Origin: an uncultured Blautia sp.
Lineage (GTDB): Bacteria; Bacillota; Clostridia; Lachnospirales; Lachnospiraceae
Assembly (NCBI GenBank): GCA_934394595.1
Contig: CAKRRX010000004.1
Coordinates: 1-52,948, forward strand
DNA length: 52,948 bases
Reading direction: 5' to 3'
Shown here: positions 17,631 to 26,344 of the stretch, in pieces
Layout of the letters: the number at the start of each line of letters is the position of its first letter
How positions within the stretch are numbered: position 1 is the stretch's first letter
Program-made: the position numbers and the translations under genes
The notes under the pieces: generated by a model
What the model was told of the DNA's origin: nothing
Seen by the model: the letters and a program-made list of their open reading frames with translations, nothing else
Database searches by the model: none

Positions 17631-18270
17631 ATTCTGCTGTATATTCTCTGACTCGTAGCGGTATTCCAAGCTTTTCTGCCACTTTTTTGCTCTTTTCGAT
17701 ATTTTCCTCTCCGATACAGTCCACCACTGTAAACTTCACATTGTCTGTATATTTTTTGCAGTCAACAGCAAATTTTTCCATGGCATCAAAAGCTTTCTCT
17801 CCATAAGCAGGACGGACCACTTCGTTGTAAGACTTCGCATCTGGCATGTTCAGACTGATGGAAACAACATCCACTGCGGAACAGACTTCCTTTGCAATGG
17901 AACGTTTGTTGATCAGGTCGCCCAAACCATTGGTATTTAAACGCAGCTTAATTCCCGGACAGGGTTCTCCATCTCGCCCAAGATGTGCCGGATATTTTCT
18001 TCGCATATACTCGCTGACCTTAAGAAGCTTGTCCAGGGCCATAGTTGGTTCTCCATAACCGCAGAATACGGCTTCTTTATATCCGGAAAAATCAAACCGG
18101 TCAATTGCTTCATAGATTTCATCCATGGTAGGCTCTTTTTCAAACCACAGATTTTTTGCCTCCCCTACAGAATCTCCATTATTCCGGATACAAAATGTAC
18201 AATTGCAGGGACATTTGTTTGTCAGATTAAAATACACCTCATCATTATAACAGTAAACAATATCAGCCAT
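17629..18270 (-). CDS. Radical SAM protein (TatD-associated type)
   Basis: A 213-residue iron-sulfur enzyme. The cluster-binding motif C19-x3-C23-x2-C26 lies in NKCPCNCTFC, followed by a GYGEP glycine motif (about 71-75) and a KLRLNTNG strand. It resembles the short stand-alone radical SAM proteins often encoded near TatD nucleases, but no tatD gene is in the window. Start lies 3 bases after the pyridoxal kinase stop, so the two are co-transcribed. The reaction is unknown. Confidence 0.82.
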   Translation of the reverse strand: MADIVYCYNDEVYFNLTNKCPCNCTFCIRNNGDSVGEAKNLWFEKEPTMDEIYEAIDRFDFSGYKEAVFCGYGEPTMALDKLLKVSEYMRRKYPAHLGRDGEPCPGIKLRLNTNGLGDLINKRSIAKEVCSAVDVVSISLNMPDAKSYNEVVRPAYGEKAFDAMEKFAVDCKKYTDNVKFTVVDCIGEENIEKSKKVAEKLGIPLRVREYTAE

Positions 18271-18273
18271 AAC

Positions 18274-19191
18274 TTACACATCCTTTCTGGCCAGCATCCA
18301 AAGATATTTTTCAAAACATACACCATCATTTCTGTCAGTTCCTTCTGACAGTGCATCCTGTATGGAATTTCCAAGGAAATTCACTGCCATTTCCACACAA
18401 CTTTTCATGGAAAGCCCCTGCACCAGTCCAGCACTTAGCACGGATGCAAACAGATCCCCAGTTCCGGAATAGCTGCCGCCCCTCTTAGGTGCAAAGTACC
18501 AGGAGGCCTCCTTTTTTTCCACCACCAGATTTCCCATCAGGACAGAATTTCCTGACTTTTCTTCTATAGAAAAGCTCTCTTCTATAGAAGTTCTATCTTC
18601 TTCATACTCAATTCCCGTGATAACGGCAGCCTGTAAAGAAAACCGTTCCATAAGTGTCATCCCGATCCTCTTGATCTCCTCCAGATGACCTTTCCCGGGA
18701 AGAGACAAAAGCTTTTGATACTGCTGCTCCATCTTTTCCCCGCCATACAAAAGCAGTAATGCTTCTGTAAGGTTCGGGGTGATCACCTGGGCTCTTCCTG
18801 CCAGCTCCACCAGCCTTTCACGTAGACCTTCTGTATAAATACCATAAGCCTTTCCATTATCTCCCATCACGGGATCTACCAGAACCAGAGTTTCATTTCC
18901 ACAGAACCGGTCATAAAACTGAAGGATCTGGTCTGCCTGCTTCTCTCCTGCCAGAAAGCCTGTATAAATCCCATCTGGATGAAATTCTCTTTTTTCCCAC
19001 TGATCCATGATCTGACCCATGCGATCTGTATAATCATCGCAATAGTAAGAGGAATAACCAGTCTGATTGCTGAGAACCGCAGTTGGCAGAGGTACCGCCT
19101 GAACGCCCATTACCGAGATCACCGGTATCGCAGCAGTCAGTGAGCATTTTCCCAGTCCGGAAAGATCCTGGATCACTGCTATTTTTTTCAA
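18274..19191 (-). CDS. pdxK: Pyridoxamine/pyridoxal kinase (ribokinase fold)
   Basis: A 305-residue kinase that salvages vitamin B6 to PLP. Features: the opening VIQDLSGLGKCSLTAAIPV, VDPVMGDNG at the metal/phosphate site, TPNLTEA, and the catalytic-loop GSYSGTGDLFAS with its GTGD anion hole and base. TTG start with GGAG 9 bases upstream. It diverges from a MocR/PdxR-type regulator, a classic arrangement in which a PLP-sensing regulator controls B6 genes. Confidence 0.9.
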   Translation of the reverse strand: MKKIAVIQDLSGLGKCSLTAAIPVISVMGVQAVPLPTAVLSNQTGYSSYYCDDYTDRMGQIMDQWEKREFHPDGIYTGFLAGEKQADQILQFYDRFCGNETLVLVDPVMGDNGKAYGIYTEGLRERLVELAGRAQVITPNLTEALLLLYGGEKMEQQYQKLLSLPGKGHLEEIKRIGMTLMERFSLQAAVITGIEYEEDRTSIEESFSIEEKSGNSVLMGNLVVEKKEASWYFAPKRGGSYSGTGDLFASVLSAGLVQGLSMKSCVEMAVNFLGNSIQDALSEGTDRNDGVCFEKYLWMLARKDV

Positions 19192-19243
19192 ATATTACCA
19201 CTCCAAGCCTGACTTGTAATTTTTTCGTTTATACTATAGAATA

Positions 19244-19255
19244 ACACCTGGGTGT
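19244..19255. promoter_or_regulatory. Candidate operator palindrome between pdxK and its regulator
   Basis: ACACC-TG-GGTGT is a perfect 5-2-5 palindrome in the 109-base divergent gap. It sits upstream of a TATAGT sequence that could be the pdxK -10, with no good -35, as expected for an activator-dependent promoter. Confidence 0.5.
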
Positions 19256-19300
19256 ATTTATAAAAATATCCAAATTTACTTTTTTTGAAGGGGACAGTTT

Positions 19301-20632
19301 ATGCTAAACATCTCAGATAACCAGAACCGCTCAACCCATCTCTATATGGAGGTGTATGAGTATTACAAGAAGCTGATCCTGGATGGAAAAATGGCTCCGG
19401 GCAGCAAAATGCCATCCCTTCGCAAATGTGCGCTGGAACTGAAGCTTTCCCGTACCACCATCGAAACCGCTTACCTCCAGCTTGCAGCAGATGGCTATAT
19501 CATAGCAAAGGCCCAAAGTGGATACTATATCACAGAAATCGCAGCACACCAGCACACCAGAAATGAACCTGACAGACATGATCAGACTCATTACCGTTAT
19601 GATCTGGCTTCTTCCGGCGTAGACCGGGAAAGCTTTCGCTTTGATCTGTGGAGCCGTTATATGAAAAGCGCCCTGCGTCAGAATGACCGCATGCTCACTT
19701 ATGGGGAACCCCAGGGCGAACAGGACTTCCGGGAAGCTCTTTGTGTCTACATCAAAGAACGGCGGAATATCCTGTGTTCCCCCGATGATATTGTAATAGG
19801 TGCCAGTTTTCAGAGCCTTTTACAGATTCTCTGTCCGCTGATCCGGAAAGTATACCCGAATTTTGGAAATGTATCCTTTCCAACGCCTTCTTTTATCCAT
19901 GGCAGCACCGTTTTTCAGGACTTTGGCTATGATATCCATTATCGTGATAAGAATTGTGATGTGGTCTATGTTTCTCCTGCCCATATGACAAAATGGGGAG
20001 AGATCATGCCGGTAAAGCGCCGCCTGGAGTTGTTAAAATATGCAGATGAAAGAGGTCATCTGGTCATAGAGGATGATTTTGAAAATGAATTTGTTTATTT
20101 TCAGAAGCCTACTCCTTCCCTTTTTGGCCTTTCCGGAGGCCAGAAAGTGGTATATATCGGCTCATTTTCCAGGCTGCTCCTTCCTTCCATCCGTATCAGC
20201 TTTATGATACTGCCGCCGGATCTGCTTGCCGCTTATCAGAAAAAGGCCCCATTTTATAATCAGACCGCTTCTAAGGCAGAACAGATTGCTCTTTGCCAGT
20301 TTATCCGGGACGGACATCTTGCTGCACAGACAAGGCGTCTGAAAAGACTGTATTCTTCCAAATTAAAGCAGCTGCGAAGTACTGTGCGCCAGGTATTTGG
20401 CGCAGACTGCCAGATTCAGAACGGTTCTGCCGGAACCAGTCTGGCTCTTACCCTGCCCTGCACTAAAACAGGGGAAGAACTGAAAAAGCAGGCCCATACC
20501 AAAGGCCTGCATTTACAGATTCTAAAGGAAACCGATTCCCATATCACATTGCTTCTTTCCTGTTCCTCTATGGCAGTGTCAGACTTTGTTCCGGCATGCA
20601 CACTGCTATTGGAAATCCTGAAGGATTCCTGA
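19301..20632 (+). CDS. MocR/PdxR-type GntR regulator with aminotransferase-like domain
   Basis: A 443-residue regulator: winged helix of GntR type (residues 12-80, with PSLRKCALELKLSRTTI) and a fold type I aminotransferase-like effector domain (100-443). MocR proteins normally bind PLP through a lysine in a GTFSKTL-like motif; here the motif reads GSFSRLLLPSIRIS with arginine at 291. The partner acidic site EDDF (257-260) is kept. It diverges from pdxK and probably regulates it. Ribosome binding site AAGGGG. Confidence 0.88.
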   Translation: MLNISDNQNRSTHLYMEVYEYYKKLILDGKMAPGSKMPSLRKCALELKLSRTTIETAYLQLAADGYIIAKAQSGYYITEIAAHQHTRNEPDRHDQTHYRYDLASSGVDRESFRFDLWSRYMKSALRQNDRMLTYGEPQGEQDFREALCVYIKERRNILCSPDDIVIGASFQSLLQILCPLIRKVYPNFGNVSFPTPSFIHGSTVFQDFGYDIHYRDKNCDVVYVSPAHMTKWGEIMPVKRRLELLKYADERGHLVIEDDFENEFVYFQKPTPSLFGLSGGQKVVYIGSFSRLLLPSIRISFMILPPDLLAAYQKKAPFYNQTASKAEQIALCQFIRDGHLAAQTRRLKRLYSSKLKQLRSTVRQVFGADCQIQNGSAGTSLALTLPCTKTGEELKKQAHTKGLHLQILKETDSHITLLLSCSSMAVSDFVPACTLLLEILKDS

Positions 20633-20673
20633 ATGAGAAGCCTGTAAAACCAGAGCCTATTTGAAAAAAGCTC

Positions 20674-21315
20674 TCATCCGCGGTTATTATCGATCATGTA
20701 CAGAAGTGCATTACAGATGCACGCTGCTATATTGGAGCCACCTTTTCTTCCTCTGGCAACAATATAAGGCACTTCTGTCTCCATGATCAGTTCCTTTGAC
20801 TGCACCACATTAACAAAACCCACAGGCACCCCTATGATTAGCTTGGGATCAATTTTTTTCTCCTGGATCAGTTCATAGAGTCTTACCAGTGCCGTAGGAG
20901 CATTTCCAATGGCAAAGATCAGCTTTTTATCAAGCTGTGCAGCTTTTTCCATGCTGACAGAGGCTCTTGTTGAGCCTTTTTCCTTTGCCAGCTTTGCCAC
21001 ATCCTCATCAGACATAAAGCAGTACACTTCTCCTTTGTACTTTGCAAGGGCCCGTTTGTTAATGCCGGCTTTTGCCATCTGAGTATCTGTCACAATACAG
21101 GCTCCCTCTTTGATTGCCTGGATTGCCTTTTCCACTGCATTTTCTGAAAAGCACAGATTCTTTGCATAATCAAAATCTGCGCTTGTATGAATACAGCGCT
21201 TTACCACAAGCTCCGTTCCAGGGATCAGAGGAGTATTCCCCAGTTCCTCTGTTATGATCTCAAAACTTCTTTTTTCTATGTCCATAGGTTTTACTTTTTC
21301 CAGTTCGACCCTCAT
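20674..21315 (-). CDS. cbiC: Cobalt-precorrin-8 methylmutase
   Basis: A 213-residue enzyme that moves the C11 methyl to C12 to give cobyrinic acid. The CbiC/CobH pattern is seen in EKRSFEII, the RCIHTSADFD motif with the catalytic histidine (about 43), and the GNAPTAL and GVPVGFVNV segments. Last gene of the cbi operon, 17 bases after cbiP. Confidence 0.95.
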   Translation of the reverse strand: MRVELEKVKPMDIEKRSFEIITEELGNTPLIPGTELVVKRCIHTSADFDYAKNLCFSENAVEKAIQAIKEGACIVTDTQMAKAGINKRALAKYKGEVYCFMSDEDVAKLAKEKGSTRASVSMEKAAQLDKKLIFAIGNAPTALVRLYELIQEKKIDPKLIIGVPVGFVNVVQSKELIMETEVPYIVARGRKGGSNIAACICNALLYMIDNNRG

Positions 21316-21332
21316 TTTTTCTGTCCTTTCTC

Positions 21333-22850
21333 TTATATCTCCTGAATCCCCTCATCCAGGATCTGATATATTTTTTTCATATCCAGGTGCTTTCTCAGCT
21401 CTGCTGCCAGAATATCATACTGTGTCTCTTTAAAAGCCTGAAAATCCATTCCTTCCATCTGTGACACATCCAGCCCCTTTTTTTCTCCTATAATCCGTAC
21501 AATTCCCTCAGCCACTGCTTCCTTGTCAAAAACTCCGTGAACATAGGTACCACACACATTTTCCAAATAGGCTCCATCCTGTTTTTGTTCCCCGGTAACG
21601 CTGTCCTCAATACTGGTAGCAGGTTTTGCATTTCCTTTTAAAATGGTCTCGCCCATATGGATTTCATAGCCTTCCAGTCTGGTACCGCCAAGCTGCCGGT
21701 AGCTTCCCTCCAGATGTCCAAAGAAGCCTTCCACTCTTGTCCTTGTCTTTTTCTTTGCAAAAACAGTATCCATAGGAAGAAGCCCCATACCCTTAATGGT
21801 TCCCCCGGCTTCCACCTGATAAGGATCACTTAAAGTCTCCCCCAGCATCTGATAGCCGCCGCAGATCCCAAAGATCAGTTTTCCATTTGCTGCCTCCTTT
21901 AAGATCCGCGCTTCCAGTCCATTTTCCCGCATCCACAAAAGATCTTCCATAGTATTCTTGGTTCCTGGAAGAATGATCATATCCGGATTTCCAAGCTCTG
22001 CACTGTTTTTCACATAACGAAGGGAAACTCCCGGAATACTTTCCAGCGGATTAAAATCTGTAAAATTGGAGATTCTCGGCACCCGGATCACCGCAATGTC
22101 GATCAGTTCCACAGTCCGCTTCGTCTCAAAGCGCTCCGTCAGGCTGTCCTCATCCTCCACCTGAATATTCAGATACGGCGCTACTCCTACCACAGGAATC
22201 CCGCTTTTTTCTTCCAGCATTTTTACTCCTGGATCCAGAATGGTCTTGTCTCCCCGGAATTTGTTGATGATCAGGCCTTTGACCATCTTCTTCTCCTCTT
22301 CTTCCAGAAGAATAATGGTTCCGATCAGCTGGGCAAACACTCCGCCTCTGTCAATATCTCCCACAAGAAGCACAGGCGCCTTTGCCATTTTGGCCATTCC
22401 CATATTTACAATATCATCACTTTTCAGATTAATTTCTGCAGGACTGCCTGCACCTTCTATAACAATAATATCATTTTCAGAAGCCAGCTGGTTATAGGCT
22501 TTCATAATATCCGGTACCAGCTTCTTTTTATACCGAAAATAATCCCGGGCACTCATATTTCCCAGGACTTCCCCGTTTACGATCACCTGGGATCCTGTAT
22601 CATTGGTAGGCTTTAAAAGAATGGGATTCATCAGCACTGAGGGTTGTATTCCGGCAGCTTCAGCCTGCATTACCTGGGCTCTTCCCATTTCCAGTCCCTC
22701 TTTTGTGATAAAAGAATTCAGTGCCATATTCTGTGATTTAAACGGTGCAACCCGGTATCCGTCCTGATGAAAGATTCTGCAAAGTCCTGCTGCCAGAAGA
22801 CTTTTCCCCGCATTTGACATTGTCCCCTGCACCATGATCGCTTTTGCCAA
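21333..22850 (-). CDS. cbiP: Cobyric acid synthase (CbiP/CobQ)
   Basis: A 505-residue glutamine-dependent amidotransferase that amidates four side chains of adenosylcobyrinic a,c-diamide. The N-terminal synthetase domain opens with [19 protein letters not shown]; the C-terminal class I glutaminase-like domain has [11 protein letters not shown] with the cysteine nucleophile and a late YVHGVF histidine. Begins with TTG, GGGAGG 8 bases upstream. Confidence 0.96.
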   Translation of the reverse strand: MAKAIMVQGTMSNAGKSLLAAGLCRIFHQDGYRVAPFKSQNMALNSFITKEGLEMGRAQVMQAEAAGIQPSVLMNPILLKPTNDTGSQVIVNGEVLGNMSARDYFRYKKKLVPDIMKAYNQLASENDIIVIEGAGSPAEINLKSDDIVNMGMAKMAKAPVLLVGDIDRGGVFAQLIGTIILLEEEEKKMVKGLIINKFRGDKTILDPGVKMLEEKSGIPVVGVAPYLNIQVEDEDSLTERFETKRTVELIDIAVIRVPRISNFTDFNPLESIPGVSLRYVKNSAELGNPDMIILPGTKNTMEDLLWMRENGLEARILKEAANGKLIFGICGGYQMLGETLSDPYQVEAGGTIKGMGLLPMDTVFAKKKTRTRVEGFFGHLEGSYRQLGGTRLEGYEIHMGETILKGNAKPATSIEDSVTGEQKQDGAYLENVCGTYVHGVFDKEAVAEGIVRIIGEKKGLDVSQMEGMDFQAFKETQYDILAAELRKHLDMKKIYQILDEGIQEI

Positions 22851-22871
22851 AGTAGATTCCTCCCTTTTTCT

Positions 22872-23969
22872 TTACTTACTGCCCACAGGACAAATATCAG
22901 GCTTTAGTCCTGCCAAGGCGTCCTTATTTTCCTGTTCCAGTTCCTTTAGTGCCCCGATCAGCAGCTGATTCTCCAGATGGCTTTTTACAGCCACACGGAA
23001 ATATCCCATCGATAGTCCGGTATAATTACTGCAGTCCCGGATCAGGATCTTCTTTTTTTCAAGCTGTTCATACAGATCTGATGGTCCACGAAAGAACACA
23101 TAATTTGCCTGAGAAGGAAATACCGGATAGCCAAGAGCCTCCAGCTCTTTTTTCAGATAGGCAAGTTCTTCAAAAGTGACCTTTCTTCCGGCCTTTACAT
23201 AGTCCTTTTCTTTTAATGCAGCCATCCCCGCAGCCTGTGCCATACTGGAAACATTCCAGGGCTGGCAGACATTCTCCATTTTTTCCAGAAGTCCGGAATT
23301 TCCACAAAGGCCATAGCCAAGTCTTACGCCAGCCATGGCATAGCGCTTTGTAAATGCTTTTAAAAGGAACAGATTCTCACATCTGTCAAGCCTGTCTTTC
23401 AGGGTGTAACGCTCCGGTTCCGGCACAAAGTCCAGGAAACACTCGTCTACCACCATAAAAATTCCAAGGCTGTCACATCGATCCAGGATTTTTTCCAGCA
23501 CAGCCCGCTCCACTAAAAGCCCGGTAGGATTGTTTGGATTGCATAAAAAAATCACATCTGTATCCTCAGTCAAAGCATCTATAAATCCTTCATCCAGCAA
23601 AAAATTCTTTTTTTCTTCCAGCATAAAGAAATCCACCTGGCAGTCCACACTGTACAGTGCCTGCTGATATTCCGCAAAAGTCGGCGCAGGTACCAGGGCT
23701 TTCTTTGGACTTAGGGCCCTGCACAGAGAAAAGATTACCTCTGCAGCCCCATTTCCACAGACCACCTGTTCCGGTTTTACTTCTTCATATTCCGCAATGG
23801 CTTCTTTTAAAGGAGCGCAGCCTACCAGCGGATACTCATTGATATGCTCCAGGCTTTCTATAATTGCTTTTTTGATATTTTCCGGGGTGCCAAGAGGATT
23901 ACAGTTTGCGGAAAAATCCACACACCCCACATGATGATAAACATCTCCGCCATGTATATGTTTTTCCAT
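22872..23969 (-). CDS. cobD: L-threonine-O-3-phosphate decarboxylase (CobD type)
   Basis: A 365-residue PLP fold type I enzyme related to histidinol-phosphate aminotransferase. In the cbi context it should make (R)-1-amino-2-propanol phosphate, the linker that CbiB attaches. The N-terminal HGGDVYHH and VDFSANCNPLG segment and the PLP lysine in LLKAFTKRYAMAGVRLGY are CobD hallmarks. Between cbiB and cbiP in the operon. Nomenclature follows Salmonella (not Pseudomonas CobD). Confidence 0.9.
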   Translation of the reverse strand: MEKHIHGGDVYHHVGCVDFSANCNPLGTPENIKKAIIESLEHINEYPLVGCAPLKEAIAEYEEVKPEQVVCGNGAAEVIFSLCRALSPKKALVPAPTFAEYQQALYSVDCQVDFFMLEEKKNFLLDEGFIDALTEDTDVIFLCNPNNPTGLLVERAVLEKILDRCDSLGIFMVVDECFLDFVPEPERYTLKDRLDRCENLFLLKAFTKRYAMAGVRLGYGLCGNSGLLEKMENVCQPWNVSSMAQAAGMAALKEKDYVKAGRKVTFEELAYLKKELEALGYPVFPSQANYVFFRGPSDLYEQLEKKKILIRDCSNYTGLSMGYFRVAVKSHLENQLLIGALKELEQENKDALAGLKPDICPVGSK

Positions 23970-23980
23970 TTTCTCTCCAG

Positions 23981-24952
23981 TTATATCTTAAAGAAAAACC
24001 ACACTGCCAGCCGAATTCCAAAGAATACCACTACACCTAAGATACATGTGGCATAGAGAAGCCGGTTTGCCCTTTTTATATCTTCTGCCTCTACCTGACG
24101 TATGGCATCTCCTATAGTTGGTTTTTCATATAATTTTCCAAAATAATAGGCATTTCCTGCCAGCTGCACATCCAGAGCTCCTGCCATAGCAGCCTCTGTC
24201 TGGGCAGAATTGGGACTTGCATGATTGCGTCTGTCCCTTTTATAAATTTTCACTGCATTTTTCAGATCCATTCCTACAAAAACAGTGGCAAGTGCCATCA
24301 TCCAGCCGGAAATCCTGGCAGGAATATAATTGGCCACATCGTCAAGATGTGCCGCACATCTGCCAAAATACAGATATCTGTCATTTTTATAGCCAAGCAT
24401 GGAATCCATAGTATTGATTCCTTTATACAGAAACATCAGCGGAACCCCACCGATTGCCATATAAAACATAGGTGCTATGATTCCATCAGAAGAATTTTCC
24501 GCAACCGTCTCCACAGCAGCCTTTGTCACACCTTCCTCTGTAAGTGCCTGGGTGTCCCGTCCCACGATCATGGAAACGGCATAACGGGCTTCCTCAATGG
24601 TTCCGTTTTTCAGTCTGTCATAGACCTTCATACTTTCATCCTTCAAAGACCTGGTAGCAAGAAGCTGTCCGCACCAGAACGTTTCCAGAAGAAAGCCTGC
24701 TGCAAAATTCCATCTGTAAAGAAAACAGATCACTCCAAAAGGAATCAAAAAAGTAAGGACACACACACACAAGACTTCCAGAATTCCGCCTGCACGCTCG
24801 CCCGCAGATGTTTTTGGAAAAATTTTCCGGATTCCTTTTTCCAGAATACTGATCAGTTTTCCGATGGCACACACCGGATGGTAAAGCCACCTGGGATCTC
24901 CGATCAGAAGATCCAGAAGAAAGCCTGCAGGCAGAGTCAATAATCGTATCAT
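23981..24952 (-). CDS. cbiB: Adenosylcobinamide-phosphate synthase
   Basis: A 323-residue membrane protein with several spans that joins aminopropanol phosphate to adenosylcobyric acid. Family landmarks: GFLLDLLIGDP at the N-terminus, RSLKDES, VSMIVGRDT, the ENSSDGIIAP block and the HASPNSAQTEAAMAGAL block. Its ATG overlaps the cbiA stop by 4 bases (ATGA). Confidence 0.96.
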   Translation of the reverse strand: MIRLLTLPAGFLLDLLIGDPRWLYHPVCAIGKLISILEKGIRKIFPKTSAGERAGGILEVLCVCVLTFLIPFGVICFLYRWNFAAGFLLETFWCGQLLATRSLKDESMKVYDRLKNGTIEEARYAVSMIVGRDTQALTEEGVTKAAVETVAENSSDGIIAPMFYMAIGGVPLMFLYKGINTMDSMLGYKNDRYLYFGRCAAHLDDVANYIPARISGWMMALATVFVGMDLKNAVKIYKRDRRNHASPNSAQTEAAMAGALDVQLAGNAYYFGKLYEKPTIGDAIRQVEAEDIKRANRLLYATCILGVVVFFGIRLAVWFFFKI

Positions 24953-26340
24953 TTTTTCATTTTCCTCGTTTCTTTCCTGTATTCCTCACATTTACTTAAA
25001 AAAGCTTCCGGAACCTGTGGATTTCCATAGTAATAAAGATGAGGGAATCCTGCCAGAAGCCTTTCTGTTCCATGAATGCATTCCCATCCTCTTGTACTTA
25101 AGGGCTTTTTTGCATAAAAGGCATTTCCACAATTATCTGAATCAAAATAGTGAAACTCATGGGAAGGAATCCCATCGAAATCTCTCATCCCCAAAACACT
25201 CGCTTCTCTGTTCTGATTCAGGGTAATATACCCGAATCTGGTAAGCCCTGGGGTGCGAAACACTTTTCCTGAAATCGCTCCTGCCATCTGATAAAACCGC
25301 CCGTCCATTCCCTCCATCTGCTCATGAAGATACATAAAGCCTCCACATTCTGCCAGACAAGGCATCCCGTCTGTAAGAGCCTGACGGATTTCCCCTCGCA
25401 TAGTAATATTGGCTTCCAGCTTCTGCCCGTTCAATTCCGGATAGCCGCCGTACAAAAGAAGACCATCCAGATTTTCCGGCAAATGTTTATCATGAATAGG
25501 AGAAAAAGGAATCAGTTCTGCCCCCATCTCTTTTAGCAATGCCAGATTATCCTCATAGAAAAAGCAAAATGCCTCATCTTTTGCAAGTCCAATGCGTAGT
25601 TTTTCCTTTGCCTTCCATTCACTGGAAAAAGAGCCGGACAACACAGAGGCACTTTTGGCAAGCTTCAGAATCTCATCTATTTCCAGAGTTTTTTCCAGAA
25701 CCTGGGACAGCTTTTGCAGACGTTCCTTCAGCTGTGGGATTTCCTCTGGCATCACAAGGCCCAGATGGCGGCTTTCAATGACACAATCCTCCACCTTTGG
25801 AACATAGCCAAACACATGGATGCCGAGTTCTTCCTCCACAAGAGTTTTCATTCTTGGATAAAGCATAGGAGACATCTGATTAAAGATCACCCCTTTGATA
25901 TTACTATCCTTTTTGTATTCCAGAAAACCTTTTATATATGCAGCCAGAGAGACACTCATTCCTCTGCTGTTCACGATCAGGATTACCGGAGTCTTAGTGA
26001 CCCTGGCCAGGTCATAGGCACTTGCCTGTGTGGTAGTACCTGCCACACCGTCATAAAAACCCATTACCCCCTCCATCACTGCGATCTCACAATCTGCACT
26101 GTTTTTGGCAAGAAGGTATCTGGTAACTTCCTCTCCTGTAAAAAAGGTGTCCAGATTCCGGGATTTGGTTCCGATCACCTGGCTATGGAACATGGGATCA
26201 ATATAATCTGGCCCACACTTAAAAGAGGCAGTCTTTATCCCACGATTTACCAGCACCTGCAGAATTCCGCAGGTAATCAGGGTTTTTCCGCTTCCGCTGG
26301 AACCTGCACTAAACAGGATCCTTGGTATTTCTGTGTTCAT
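24949..26340 (-). CDS. cbiA: Cobyrinate a,c-diamide synthase
   Basis: A 463-residue glutamine-dependent amidotransferase for the a and c side chains. P-loop SAGSSGSGKT is close to the N-terminus; the C-terminal glutaminase-like domain carries LAECGGFMYL with the cysteine. The frame could open 6 codons earlier (26358), but AAAGGTGATC sits properly before ATG 26340, which leaves a 4-base gap to the upstream fused gene. Confidence 0.95.
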   Translation of the reverse strand: MNTEIPRILFSAGSSGSGKTLITCGILQVLVNRGIKTASFKCGPDYIDPMFHSQVIGTKSRNLDTFFTGEEVTRYLLAKNSADCEIAVMEGVMGFYDGVAGTTTQASAYDLARVTKTPVILIVNSRGMSVSLAAYIKGFLEYKKDSNIKGVIFNQMSPMLYPRMKTLVEEELGIHVFGYVPKVEDCVIESRHLGLVMPEEIPQLKERLQKLSQVLEKTLEIDEILKLAKSASVLSGSFSSEWKAKEKLRIGLAKDEAFCFFYEDNLALLKEMGAELIPFSPIHDKHLPENLDGLLLYGGYPELNGQKLEANITMRGEIRQALTDGMPCLAECGGFMYLHEQMEGMDGRFYQMAGAISGKVFRTPGLTRFGYITLNQNREASVLGMRDFDGIPSHEFHYFDSDNCGNAFYAKKPLSTRGWECIHGTERLLAGFPHLYYYGNPQVPEAFLSKCEEYRKETRKMKK

Positions 26341-26344
26341 AAGA

